64,000 nucleotides of DNA from Cyanoderma ruficeps (lineage: Eukaryota > Chordata > Aves > Passeriformes > Timaliidae), in contig VZDJ01007749.1 of the NCBI GenBank assembly GCA_008694505.1, positions 8,092,100 through 8,156,099 of the forward strand, read 5' to 3'. Positions within the stretch are counted from its first letter, which is position 1. Each line of letters opens with the position of its first letter. The position numbers were made by a program, and so were the translations under genes. Shown here piece after piece: positions 14,108 to 27,430 of this stretch. The notes under the pieces are model-generated. The model had not been told where the DNA came from and did no database searches. It saw nothing but the letters and a program-made list of their open reading frames with translations.

Positions 14108-14439
14108 ACGAGATGGCTCTGTGGGATAATAAGCCTGGCCAGTTTGGGATCTGAACACAATCTTACTCGCTCTCATGTTGTTTGGCACTTGAACAGGAGT
14201 GACAGGCTTTGGTTCCTTTATCAAATAACTCAGTGTATCTATTTTTGTAAGCCGTGTCACTGGCTGAAAAATGCAGGTCCCTCTACAATTATGGGGCATG
14301 ACCGGGAGCAACAGAGGCAGCCGGGCTTCTCTTGGACTCCTACCAGTTAATTGAAATTCTACTCCAGCCAGTTGAGATGGGAAGTGATATGAAGATGTGG
14401 AAAAACCTGAGTTGAATTGATTTTCCTTCTCTCTCTTTC

Positions 14440-14500
14440 CCTCACCTTTTCTTTTTTTTTTTTTTTTTTTTTTTTTTTTNTTTTTTTTTTTTTTTTTTTT
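14440..14500 (+). repeat. Long poly-T tract with one unresolved base
   Basis: A run of about 50 T's is interrupted by N at 14480. The N and the run length suggest a slippage-prone homopolymer that was not resolved. Its orientation would fit an A-tail of a - strand retroposed sequence, but no recognisable element precedes it. Confidence 0.9.
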
Positions 14501-16522
14501 GTTTAATGAGAAAAGAAAAAGACAATTATTTGTGTTTATTAAGAGAGCTTAATGCAAGTCCTGGGGGACAGACCACAAGAGAGTGGGGGCTCACATGTAT
14601 TGCTGGTTTTGGTTCCTTTTGCATTTTCTAAATTAAGAGAGAGAAAAAGATTTGCATACTTTCACCATGCTGACAACGATCTATGTTTTAGTGTGCTAAA
14701 TATAACCAGGGAATATCTATATAAACTACATAAGCATTAGTATTGTGGCATTATAGAAGATGTTTTTGGTATACCTGCCCACCAGTGTTTGCCTGACATG
14801 ACTTGTGCTTACCTTTAAGAATTTTTAGAGGTAAGCACCAATTCTAGTTTAAATTCTTTCTTGGTGAACAAATGCTCAGGATTCTTTTGCTGTTGAGGCT
14901 TTTGTCCATGGGGCTTAGGGCATGATACATTGGTAACAGTAGGGCCAAAAAATTGCTTCAGGCTTACCTTGAGCAGCAAAACTTTTTTTCCATTTGGCCC
15001 CATCATGCAAGCACTTGCCATAGATGTCTGTCTTCTTACTCAGCCCCAGTCACTTGGATTACCTTTTGGTCAAAAGAAACTTTTTACTTCTTACTTTCCA
15101 AGAAGGCATGTATGCATTTATCTCAAATTCAGGACTTTGTAATTCCTGCCAGACTTAACAGATTTAAAAGAAGTGAGAAGAGAGTTAAAATCTATTGTAT
15201 ACAAGTGCATTAGAGATACTACCTCTTTTCACAAATACTCATGTAAACACATTGTAATTTTCCAAAATATGCCCACCCTTGTGTATCAGATAAGGGCATG
15301 GTAGCACTAGAAAGCACATGGGATAAATTTAGAGTTTTTCATGGAGGAATATGATAAGAGGCATTTGGCAGAAGCTATTGTGAAATTTTCTTCAGCACCA
15401 GTATTGGTTATTGGTGTCTTTTTGTGTTGTTGGGTTCTATTGGCTGCTGCTGCTATAAACTTGAACCCGTGAAGTGATGGCAACCTTTGCTTTTACAAAC
15501 ACAAATGAAAGTTTAAGGTGATTAATACTCTTTGACTTGAGCCTTTGTATAAAACCCTTGATTGTTATAAACACATGTGCCATTATAGACTTAATCCGGA
15601 ATGAATGATTTTCCAGCACAATTAGGTAAATCTCCAAGTTATCAGTTCACCTGGCTGATTAAGCTCATTGAAATACCCTTGTGCACTAACTTGGAAATAG
15701 TTTGACTTTGCTAATATTGAAAAATAAGTATGAAATGGTATAAGCAATAAATAAATATGCCTTAGGCTTTGGGCACAATTTAAGGAGGAAAAATCTTTGG
15801 AAAAAGGCTGGAAGCATGATATTAACTGGGTTTGGTTTGATATTTGGACAAAGAAATCACTGCTCTGAGCTGAGCAGAGAGATAAGCGCCTTGACTTGCA
15901 ATAGATTAAGAGCCCTGCATTGGTTAGAACAAACCATGTTTGAGACTCTCCCCAAGTGCCGCCACGTTTAGATTTAAGATTAACTGCAGCAGAATGGTGG
16001 AGCGGCTGTTTGTTTTATGAAACAATCACTAATGACATTAAACAGACGGTGCCCCTTCCAACACGATTGTTCATTTGTGATAAACTGAGAGAAGCCCACA
16101 AGAGATTGGAAAAGAAAACTCTTAAGTGCTTCATTTTCAGGCTCTTACAATGTCCTATTGGAGGTGACAATTAGTGAAAGAGAAGAAGAATCTAGCTCCT
16201 AATGCATTTAGAAATTTTCTTTTTTTTTTTTTTTTATTTTTGGAGGGGAGGGGATTGACAACAACAAAACAAATAATTTGTAAATATTAGCCTTATCTTT
16301 ATACCAAGGAACTGCATGGTAATAATATAACGACAAGGTTTTCTGTGCGGATTTTTTCTAATTCTCTCCCTCCCCTGGCTTCTGTCAGTGTGAAGCCCAC
16401 ATAAGCATTAACAGTATTAAAAAGAGTGTTATCTATTAGTTCAATTAGACATCAGACATTTACTTTCCAATGTATTTGAAGACTGATTTGATTTGGGTCC
16501 AATAATTTAAAAATAAGAGAGC

Positions 16523-16546
16523 AGAGCTGTGTACAGAGCTGTGTAC
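16523..16546 (+). repeat. Perfect 12-bp tandem duplication
   Basis: AGAGCTGTGTAC occurs twice in a row (16523-16534 and 16535-16546), indicating a recent local duplication. Confidence 0.95.
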
Positions 16547-18306
16547 AGATATCTGTAGCTCTGAAGTCTTAATTGCAAATTCAGATAAGGATTAGAAGGG
16601 GCTGTATCTCTGTAGACCAAAGGTATTTGCTAATACCTGAGATATAAAAGTGGTTAAATTCAATATTTACTAATTTAGGATTTCCACTTTGGATTTTGAT
16701 TAAGCTTTTTGGGTTGAAAACCCCACATTATTAAGCTGTGATGAGGGAAAAAGCAACTCTTTCATAAGCCTCGCTTTAACGCTTTATTTTAAATAATTTA
16801 TTTTGGACCTTCTAAAAGCTGCTGCAGTACTTCATTTAGAGAGAAAAAACCAAAAAAACCAGCCAAACAAACAAAAACATTGTCCAAGGTTTGTCGTAGC
16901 ATTAAGCTTTTGTTTTGTACACAAAGAAATATATTAATAAAAAGTGGTTTTAAATGCTTATTACCGAGATGGTTTGTTTTGAAACACAGGCTTTTTCACA
17001 GCAGTTTTTACACTTCATTGTGTACTCTGAAAGACACGCTAAGTAGAGGTTGTCAGGTTCCCATCTGAAGTAGACTACTGCTGGGGAATGGAGCCATTTA
17101 TGATGCCACTCAAGCAGGACTAATCTAGACTAGATCTCTTATAAATAACCAGCCAACAAAAATACCAAATCATTCTCTCTTTCTGATTGAAGACGGCAGA
17201 ATTGCTGTTTTAAAGAACAGGAGATGCTCCTTATGAAGACATATTGCAAGAATTAGTGAATCCCCTGAATGTAGTTGCCCAGCAAACCTCAGCCTTCTGG
17301 AGGGATCAAGACATCAGTTTCATGTAGGCAAGATTTTTGAGAGTTGAGCTTTGTTTTTCAGACTATCATTTGACAGACAGGTGCTCTCTGGTTGTGTTTT
17401 TGCATTGACTCCAACTGGAGTTGATCTCCTGTTGTAAATCTTCACCCTGTATGTATGCTTTAACCTGCTGTAAGTGGTACATGTACACCCTACATGGTGT
17501 AAATGCTGATTTATGAACCCTGCCTTCCACAGCCAAGGTTCCTGAGATCACGTCCTCCTAGCAAGGGATGGGCTAAAACTGCCTTTTGTGTTTCAGATGT
17601 GTTTTGGCAACATGGTGCTCAGCTTTTCAGTCCTTATTTACATGACTAGTCCTTCTTATGAATAATTGAACTTCTGTATATTACTTATGGAAAGGAAAAA
17701 AAGACAAACCACTTCAAAGTCATGTCCTCCCATTAGGAAATAGGTTCCTGCTTAAAAGGAAGGATATTTGTAAATTTTGGAGGCTAGAGCGACTTTTCTG
17801 TGTTTATGCTTAGGCATCAGGAGTACGTAATTAATTTGAAACTAATAATTATGCATTATTGATGTGAAGGACTGGGAGGGTAAGTAGGAGAATACTTCTG
17901 GCTCCAAGGATATGCTCAGCAATTTGCTGATTAACTTGCCTCTTGTTTTGTAAACTACCTATTGCTTTAGGGACTGTTAAAATCTGGAAGGCCATGAGTC
18001 TCCCTGGTACAGAGTGCAGCCAGTACTGGTGCTGGTGTCACTCACTGTGCACCTTTGCCACACCAGCATGTATACTCTTTGCTCTTTTGGAGGAAAAACC
18101 CTTGGTGAGAAGTAATCTCTGAATGAATGACCACCCCTCACGCTGTTAAGGCCTAAGTGAGGTTCAGTGTTCACCTGGTTTTAAGGCTAGAGAAGTTTTG
18201 TCAAGTTTCCTTTGTTTCTATCATCTTGCATTTAGTTTCTTGCAAATTTCAGATTGACTGTTAATATAGTTCCCTTTATTAAAAATCCAGGACAGAAATC
18301 AAATAA

Positions 18307-18340
18307 TTAGTTATAGATGGTGATTAGTTATAGAGGGTGA
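18307..18340 (+). repeat. 17-bp tandem duplication, one mismatch
   Basis: TTAGTTATAGATGGTGA is followed directly by TTAGTTATAGAGGGTGA. Confidence 0.95.
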
Positions 18341-19867
18341 TTGCTAAGAAAATGGAAGAAACAGCATCTGTAGAATTTTCTACAATAACATTTATAGGTA
18401 AACCTTTGTTCTGGCTTTGTGCTAGATTAAGTATCTGAATTCATTCCATAAAGATGACTTAAAGGTTCTGTAAAAATCATTATGTGGGTGATATATGAAT
18501 GTTTTCTCGGACTTTGGACGTTTTCTGGAAATTGCTAGTGTCTAAGCAGTTGTGCATATAACTGTAGTTTAGGTATTTCCTAATGCATCTTCAAGCCATG
18601 TTGATTAGTGTTCCTGGCAGGTCAATAATTAAAGGAAAATAATAAAAATGACCTTTCTCTAATTGTTGTTTGGTAAAGGTATTTTCTTATTTCATCTGTC
18701 TCTACATTAGTTTTGTGCTGGTATAAGTCCATTCTAACTCTATTGAAGCAAATCTTTCAAGTCCAAAGTTGGTGATGTAACTAGCAATAACATTTGGGCC
18801 AGTGTCCTCATAAGCATCCATCAAATAAAATCTGTGGACTAAGAACCAGTAAATTCTCATACCTGTATTGAGGTGCATACATTATTGTCTGATGTGGAGA
18901 ATGACAGAAAAATAATGTTGAGGCTGTTACTGCAAAGACAGACAGGACAATCAGTATTTTGACATGGTGGACAACACCTTGGGGAAAACACAGGGGTGGG
19001 GTCAAGTAGCAGAGACAAGTTATACCATGTGTCCTTCAAAATACTTGGAATCTATGGGTTTGGGATCTAGCAGATTTGTGATAAACTTTCCTTTAAAGAA
19101 TACTTATGACTTAGGGGAAAGAGGAATGCTAAAGGCAGGATAGTTTTTGACCTAGGTAAAGACTGAGCAATGGCTGTGAGACAGCCAAGTGTGACATCCA
19201 GGGTGATGGTAGGGATAGTGCTCATTGCTGGGCTGCTGAAGGCTGGTCAGGGAAAATAGACAAGCAATAGTAACTTGAATCTTTAATTTATTTTTTTTTT
19301 GTCTGAGTTTAAGATTTGTATAGAACTTCTCTGTTAAAAAGGCAATGAATTGCTCAAAATGATTCCTTAAAATACTGTCCCTCAAAGGTTCTTGTCTTTA
19401 TCCTACTTTTAAGCATTTCTTCTTTTTCAGGTACTCTACATATGTATTATCTGCCTGTGTATTTTTATTGCTTTTGGCCTACTGCAGTTTTGTTGTATAC
19501 AAAATATCTTAGGGTCTGTAGCTCTGTCTCTTGTTTATATTTTTAGCATAGAAATAAGCAAGAATTTGTCTGTCTCCAATGCCAGAATATGCTCTCTTTT
19601 GTGTTGGGCCGCATCACAGATCCTCTTTGTGTCTGGCTGTTACTTGTCTCTCAAGACAGTCAGTAAAATACAATTGAGTGTCATCAGTATGATAGCACTT
19701 AATATAATATGCTGAATTGGAATGATAATCCCTCATAGCAAGGTTTGTGTTTTACCTGTTAGTTTGCAACGTCTCTTATGACTGCCTGAAATAAATGGAG
19801 AAATATGCAAAGGCCAGTCTCTTCAGTGGCACACAAAAATAAAGATACAAAAGGCAGAATGCTTGTG

Positions 19868-20009
19868 TTAAGGTCATATTTAAAAAGAAAAAGCGAAGAA
19901 AAACAAACAAACCAAACAACACAACCCCTTTGAAGTTAGGGAATAATCTTTTGACGTCAGAAAACTCCAAGGAGGGTTGCTTGAATAACGTGTAGGCTTT
20001 TGACCTTTA
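19868..20009 (+). promoter_or_regulatory. Candidate element with two ERR-type sites and a perfect CRE
   Basis: TTAAGGTCA (19868-19876, + strand) and TGACCTTTA (20001-20009, the same TNAAGGTCA motif on the - strand) flank the full CREB palindrome TGACGTCA (19952-19959). Known: ERR receptors bind TNAAGGTCA, and CREB induces the ERR coactivator PGC-1 alpha. That this is an ESRRG enhancer is inference from motif clustering about 17.8 kb upstream of the promoter. Confidence 0.3.
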
Positions 20010-21510
20010 CAGTATAGTCGAATAAAGAACATCTAGTACTTGCATTGACTATTCAGATCTGTGGCCAAAAAGTCTTTAAACGTTCCAGATTGGAAGGTGG
20101 CAACTCATTATAATTCAGGCTGACTTGGGACAGAAATTGGACTTATTTTCCTTAATTGTGCGTGTCTTGCCTTGGTGGTAGAAGTAACTTGAGTCCAGCT
20201 TTCAGATTTGAGCCTAGCTATTAACACGGTCTTAAAAGTGTCTCATTTGACTTGGACAAGATGCTAATGTCTGAAGATCTTCTAGAGATCTTGGTAGCTT
20301 TGAAAAGCTGATCCCCCTCTTCTAAAATTGAGGAGTCAGAAATGAAGCCATGTAATTCATGAAAACTTTGCTGTCTGCAGTGTGAACTTGTTTCATTATT
20401 TGTTAACAATAAGTGCTGAAATTACTGCATCAGAATATTAGTATTTCTTATGTTTCTCCATATAAGTTACTCTGAACTAATCACATTGTGCATTTACCAA
20501 TTTTTCATAATATTAGCAACAATCTGTTAGTTGGTGTCTGGTATTTAAGTCTCTCTTGCCATAGTTTCAGTCTCCAAGGCTGAGAAATAAATCTGTTTCT
20601 TTGAATAGCAATGAGAGACGCTGGTAAGCATTTAAGAAAAGGTAGACAGTGTTCAGCTACCAGTATTACTAGCAAAGTTTTTATCTTCTTGAGATTTATT
20701 CTGGGAGAAAAGGCTGAGTTGTTTTCTAAATGGATGTTTCTAATGCTTGTAGAGAAAAGGTAGTTTAAGGCGCAGAACCATTCTAATATACTTACTGTAC
20801 ATCTTTTATTGAAAGTACCACTTTCAGCAGCTACATCTTTCCAGAGCTAAGTGAAACTGCTTAAAATACTTCAGTGGTGTAAGATTCCCTGAGAAGCCCT
20901 TCTAACTCAGAGCTTTCAGGTGGTGCCCCAGGATCTCCCAGTTACTGGTGTCACCAGCCAGTATTTCTGCATTAGACTGCTGGGAACACAGGTAACGCAC
21001 ATTAAGCATCCTTCAGCTTCCGCATTTATCAGTGGAATTGCTTTACCTTGAACTACTGTACACAGCTATAGGTAAACAGAGAAGAATGTGGTGAGAAAGT
21101 ACACAGGAGAAGGATTTATACCAGGAAAAGTTGTGTCTGCTTTGTTCAATGAACAAAAGAAAATAACGCTTTGAAAGGCTGCAAGTATTAGCGCGTTATT
21201 ATCACATCCTACTTTCTGCAGGCAAAAAAAAAAAAAAGAAAAAAAAAGAGGAAGTTTAAAGGACAAAAAGAACTTTTCTGAGAGACAGAAATCCTCTCTC
21301 TACTATCTACGTATTTAGCATAGATGATGTGGTTTGTGTGCTACAAGTACCACGGCTATTTTGTCTGTCTGGCGCGTGATGCGTTTGCCAGATTAGAAAC
21401 ATTAGTGCCCTCTATTGTTCATCAGAGAGCTGCAAATATTTTTACAGATTATGATCCTTATTATCGTTCTTGGTATCAAACAGATTTTAACAAAACCCAC
21501 ACAATATAAA

Positions 21511-21544
21511 GGCATACTTTCTTGATGCCGAGGCATACTTTCTT
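21511..21544 (+). repeat. Spaced direct repeat, 13 bp
   Basis: GGCATACTTTCTT occurs at 21511-21523 and 21532-21544, separated by 8 bp. Confidence 0.9.
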
Positions 21545-22029
21545 CAGCTAAACTGCTTCATCAAGAAGAGTGCATATGTTTTTTTCACTTTATCAGCGCG
21601 CTGCTACAACTTTTTGTGCTTTATGAAATGCAATAAAATAAATTAAAACCCCCACTAGGGGAAAATGTATTGAAATAACTATAGAAATAGATATTCTTTT
21701 TGCTCGCATATTTGCTGACAAGTTCACTCCTTTCAGTACGTATTTTTTAGTAGCAAAGATATTTTTATTTAAGCCATTCTCAAGTGTCTGAAAGGAAAGT
21801 GTTTTGAAATAAATATTGCCTACTTTTCCCTCAAAATTATGTTTTATTTCAAGAAGTTGGACTTTTATTATTTTTATAGACTAGCAGAAATATGAGAGTG
21901 TGCAACTTTTCGTAAGAACAATAGAAAAATAATGTGGCTAAGCTGTGGTTTGTTTTGGGGGTTTTTTTTACTACATTAAAGTGAACTGCAAGAATGACAA
22001 CTTCATTCAAGCAGATCATTTGGAATTAC

Positions 22030-22055
22030 ATTAAACAGCTGCTATTAAACAGCTG
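22030..22055 (+). repeat. Direct repeat of ATTAAACAGCTG
   Basis: Two perfect 12-bp copies (22030-22041 and 22044-22055) separated by 2 bp. Each contains CAGCTG, an E-box. Confidence 0.95.
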
Positions 22056-25000
22056 ACAACAAAGGAGACCATTTTGATCTCGACAGCAGAGAGATTCGAG
22101 CAGCATGCTCCCTCAGTGATGCTATGAAGAACACATTGTGCTCTTGTATACCAACACGCAGTGTACTCCCCACTGTGCTTGTTGCCAAACACCGTTTTTT
22201 CAAATCACTTTGTATTCAGTCAGGGATCCGGGAAGTCCAAATCCAGCCAGACAAATGCAGAACAGCTTAGTTGAAGCAGCTTTAACAGGTGCCATCAGCA
22301 CAGACTTGTCGAACCAGAGAGACAAGGCAAACAGCTATGGAGTGGTGGTCAATAGGGTGTGGATTTGCCCCACTGCACACGATGGCATGGGGCACTAAAT
22401 AGCTTCATTGGCTCAGAGGCTGGTTTGTGGCACTTGGGTAGAGGGGAGGGAATATGACAAGAAAAATACGTGGTCACTCCTAACAGACAGAGCCTGCTGG
22501 ATTTTTATGCTCATATTAATTTGTTCTTCTCAGTCATGCCAGACTCCGAGTGGACCAGAATAAAATGAGCATACCTGTAAAGGGATAAATGGAATGAACG
22601 TAGGATTGATTTAAGAGGGTGCTTCCCATGCTTGAGATAGTTGACTGAAGGATGAGGAATAAAATAAGAGTGGAGATAATTGGATGGGTTCTTGTCTTAT
22701 GCTGTCCTTGTCTTTCAGGGTACGAGAGGTATCCCTTCATTATATCATTGTAATCTGCCGTTACTTGTAATATGCCACGTGTGTTGCCCACAGAGTTGTG
22801 TTACCTATTCCAGTGTGGAGTTGTCCTGCACTTCCAGTGCCTTTTCAGCCACAGCCTTGACCTACTCCTGCTGACCTTCTTCTGGAGGTGTGGATTTTTT
22901 CTCAGGTGGTGTAACAGTGACAGTAAATACATTACGATACTTAAAGCAATTGTTTAGTCTACCGTTTTAAGGTAAGGACGTTGTGTAGTGGTCTCTGAAT
23001 ACAAAGGGACATAGTTGATCAGTGAACTAGAATATCTTTTACTGCCTTCTAGCAAAGGAGGGAAAATCCAGCAAATGATTTGGCAAATGTTCAGATTTGA
23101 ATTTCAATTTGAAATTTAATATCTACAATATTGGAGAAATATGAAACTTTAGCCCCCTGAGAAATTTTGCAAGGCATTAAACTAAATTTTTATGTTAGGC
23201 CCTTGGTTTTAGTTTCATGTCTGTATTTACATCAGTAGTTCTTGTTACTTTCACAGAAATTATATGAAAGAAGATGTGAAAAGTTGTCACATGTGGCTCC
23301 GCCAGTCAGAACCATTTTGCAGGCTTGTTTTAAAGAATGCGTAAAGTATCAGTAAGGATTATTAATAATTATAAGCTTTGCATTAAAGATGCTTAGCTGG
23401 GCCAGAAACTGGACACTTTGTCTGTTTTACTGTAAGAAAAAGACTACTTTTATCGTTGCTGTTGTACTAACGATGGGTAAAACCAGGAAGGTGGTCTGGA
23501 CAGAAGTGTTTGGAAATAAATGATTATGAGGAGTATCTGTCCTCTGTTCTTTGTCATACAGAATAGAAAACAGTAAACTGTGCTCATGTTGGATGTGTGC
23601 ACTTCCACTGTAGAAGAAAAAGAGTTTAAATCAGACTACAGTCATGATGAACTGTGTGTCCTGTGTTAAAAAATCCTTGTATGGAAACCTTTGTACTGCA
23701 CTTTATGCAAAATAATTCAAGCTTCCTCATATATGAGTAGTTAATTCTCAGTAGCTAATTCTTCCCCTTGTATCATGATGTCTCTAACCTGCCTTTGTCC
23801 AAAGAACTGTCTGACCTGAAAACCATTGTCATATGCCTGATTTGTAAATTCTCATCAGGTTAACTCTCTCCTTGCCAAGTTAGGTTCTTATGATGTTTGT
23901 ATGTTTGTGGAATAGAGCATTGTCCTTAAAAACAGTGGTTCTTGGCTGGTAGCAGGTGAACCCATCCTCTTGGGCTCAGCCTCAGGGGCAAAGCTGTGCC
24001 TCCTCCCTGCTCAAGGCAGCAGAGGAGATGGGTGGAGTTATGTTCTCAGTCTTTGCAGAAAGCCAGCTAGGTGTTTCTCATTTACCTCTGACTTCTTTTC
24101 TGCTGAGCCCAAGATGTCTTTTTCTGAGCTGGATTACATTTAGTGAAACACAAGTCTGTATTGACGTGAAAAGAAAGGATTTACTGAAGTCAAGCATTAG
24201 GTATTCACGTTTACAGAGGTCTGCCCACATGCAGCAGATATATCCCAGCACTTTACCATGTCTTATACATTTATTCTTTTAGCCAATAAGGAAAAAATCC
24301 TGTAGGGATGACATGAAAACACAAGTAATAAGCAAATAAAAATCTTAAAGAGATCAGGCTGAAAAAGTCTAAAGCAGCCTTGTTTCTTCATGTGCTTTTG
24401 TATTGGCTTCAAGTAATTTGTCTTTAGCTGATAATATTCTTCTCAACATACAGCTCAGTGTTAAGGAGCTGACATTCAATGGCAAGCCACAAGAAGGCTG
24501 AAAAGGCAGCATCATGAATAGTGAACTCTCTCTTGGTTTCCTTGACACCTGCATAGTGCATACTGCCAACTATGATAAATGGAGCAGAAATATAGACACT
24601 TACTAAAAAGATAGAGCAGAAGTTAAAGGCTGGAGTGAGAGACATAGAAAGATGTATGCTTGATCTCACTTGGAAAGAGAAACAAATGGGTAGGGGAGCA
24701 AGTGAAGTTGAATGACATCTTGAAGACAGGAAAGGACTGAGGCTGAAGTGGCAGGAGGCCAGCAAGAAGAGCAGATGGGAGGTGGGACAAGTTTATTACC
24801 AAAGAGGCCATTGGATGGTAACAGTGCACATACTGCTAGAGAAACAGATGAGGTGAGCTGATAATTTTTCTGAATTCTATCTGAATGAGTCTCCTATTCA
24901 GATTCCTTATTTCTTGAACTTGATAGACTTTTTGGGAAACTTCTCTGGCAGATGGAAGAAAACTGTGCCATGTGACGCTCACAAAAGCAATCATCAGAAA

Positions 25001-26741
25001 GGCAGCAGAGCAGGAGGGGGGAGTTGAGCTGTGTTCCAGAATGTTTGAACTTGTGATCTAGAATATTTTTGTAAACGGGATGTATTATGCTTGTAATTCT
25101 AAGCTATTGCCCCTGGAAGAGAAAAGTAACATTAGAGAAGCATATTTCAATAAAGCTGAATTGGCCAGAACAGTTCTTCCCTTACTGTAGGGATTGGAGA
25201 AAATGTACCATGTTGTTTGGCATGATAGTGGCCACTATTGTCTTACAAATCTTGTGTAAATTGACAGATGAGTGAGTCTGACCTGATGCTGGGAAAAAAA
25301 CCCAACAAACCAGCTGACCTTGTAAAAGCCCCAAAGAGCAGAAGAAATGATGTTTTGCCTGCAGGGCTCATTAATTAGTTGAATTTCTCATCTAATCCTT
25401 CTGGGTCAGCTGTGTTGCTTAGTCTACTCCAGAAGGGACAGGCTTGTAGAAACCATCCTGACAGGTATCTTCAAGATGCAATACGCAGGCATAAACTGTG
25501 TATGCATTCAGCAAGGTAAATGCTACAACTTCTGTCCTTGCATGTTAATGAAGGGTTAGAAGTAAGGGCTTATTTTCATTTGGATAGTTACAGCAAGCCT
25601 TTTAGATTACCTGATTCGAGATTAAAATAAACCGTGGTCCAATCTGTGGAAAAATGTTTCACTTGGTTTCTTTTCTTCTTTACTCAGCTTCCACTTCTCG
25701 CTCCCATCTGTACTAATTGTTGTTTTAATCAACGAAAACAAGTAGTTCTAACAATGTTGCAGTGTGTGATACCTCATAGTATCTCTGACACTACAGTCTA
25801 AAAAAGTGTTTTAAAATACCGACATATTAGTAGCAATTATTTAATTCTGTCCTGTGTTTTATTTTGATCACAGCAAGTGTAAGGACTAAAATTTGCTCTG
25901 CATTGCACCATATTCCCATGCGTTGTATGAAGTTTGCTCATATGCCTGCACAGTTGAAGGTAAAAATGATCTGTCACCTTGACAGAGTTAGAGGGATCTG
26001 CAGTGCTTTAGGAGGTGTGATTCCAGGACAATGCTAGTTTCATGCCTTCTCGGCAATAAAGCCATTCTTGGTGCTAAGGATAATAAAAGTTGGCTGTTCC
26101 CTTCTGAGCACGTGAAGAGGCAGAATGCACTCCAGCCTCTTGCTGCAACTCAGGCAAAGGCAACAACCACAGAAGCTTTTGATGCATCAATATTAGTAAA
26201 ATTTGAAACAATGGGCTGCGTTAAGGAGCTTTGGGTTTCCTTTGAATCCGAGTAAGTGCTCTGCGTTCCTCTCTGTCTCTGTGCTTAACTGCCTTGTTTT
26301 TTGGCAATAGTAATATCATTTTGCGTTAACGTGATGATATTCATGCCTGTAAATCTTCAAAACTGTGCAAGTGAGAAAAAGATAGAGAATCACTACTCAT
26401 TGCAACCACCTCTAGGGAGAAATTCAGCATTTGTTCAACAGCAAAGAATAAACTTACCTGGAATATCAGGACAATTAAGGTATAAGGCAGCAGTTTAAAA
26501 TTCGGTATGCTATATAAAAAGTATATTCTGCTTTAGGATATACTATTTGGGACAAAAAGAGGGACACTCTCCCACCTCCCTCTCCATGCTTGCTACCCCA
26601 AGCTTCTGTGTATACAAATAAACACCTGGATTACCCCCTTCACAATGAAGTTTCTTGTACTTGAGATTGAAGACTGTTTTGTTACCCTGAGTATTTGAGA
26701 GCAAGAGAGGGCCAAGAAGATAGATACAATCTGGAAATACA

Positions 26742-26767
26742 AATATATATATATATGTATATATATA
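26742..26767 (+). repeat. (AT)n microsatellite
   Basis: A run of AT units with one TG interruption. Confidence 0.95.
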
Positions 26768-27289
26768 ATGTAAAGCCAGACTAAAGCCAAAGTGTCTACA
26801 GAACTGTGTCACTGTAATTTTTTTTCCTTGCTGTTTAAAGCCCTAGCCTGTATTATAGCTGGCTTAAGTCCTGTCATAACACAAGTTTGATCTGGAGGTT
26901 TCAGCTTGTGCAGGTTTTTTCGTGTCATTTCTAACTTTTAAACCAGACGATATTAATTTTGAAGGAATTAGCCGGAAATTTCCTCGTAGTGCAATGAAAT
27001 GGCATGAGTTAGCCAGCCTAGCTGCTAAAGGTTTTCTAATGAAAACTAGGGTGATATGAAATTTCCCAGATAAAAGGCTCTATAGGTTTCATCTGCTGTA
27101 TTAAATACCAGCCTAAAAGGGACGGCGGGAGTCACAAATGGTTGACTAGATATTATCTACTTTTACATTCCAGGGACACTCCTTTACGCTCCAGACAAAG
27201 CCTGAGAATCTGGAGGGTTGGGACTGTTTTCTTCCTTGAGGCTGGCGAGCTCCTTAAAAGTCTCGATCGCTTTTGCTTGTAATTTATTG

Positions 27290-27430
27290 TTATTCTCTAA
27301 GCCGGCTCCTTTTCGGATGCCATGCGAGGGTGTCAGGCTGTGGCGTGGCCAGGTGTTTGTGTGACCGCCATCCCCCCCAGGGCCGGGGGCGGGGGGCGAG
27401 GGGGGACACCAGGAGGTGTTGAGTGCTGAA
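27290..27430 (+). other. Small GC-rich patch with a G-quadruplex-type motif
   Basis: Local rise in GC and CpG in AT-rich surroundings. Four G-runs (27380-27382, 27385-27389, 27391-27396, 27400-27405) separated by 1-3 bases meet the usual G-quadruplex pattern on the + strand. No promoter or exon was recognised. Confidence 0.6.

Larger units (their letters stand above)
14501..19867. other. Non-coding DNA with small tandem duplications
   Basis: No gene recognised. It contains a poly-T tract (16217-16237), a 12-bp tandem duplication (16523-16546), an A/C-rich tract (16844-16879), a 17-bp tandem duplication (18307-18340), and the motif-dense block at about 15880-16200 described in the findings. 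Confidence 0.6.
20010..27289. other. Non-coding DNA, no gene recognised
   Basis: Short chance frames only. It contains spaced direct repeats at 21511-21544 and 22030-22055, a CTCF-like string at 21404-21417, an A-rich tract at 21223-21247 and the (AT)n tract at 26742-26767. A possible upstream exon at 26027-26251 is treated as a finding. Confidence 0.6.

Noticed and set aside
14440..14500. Poly-T as the tail of a - strand processed pseudogene
   Set aside because: Sequence upstream of the tract shows no recognisable coding or SINE sequence, and target-site duplications were not found.
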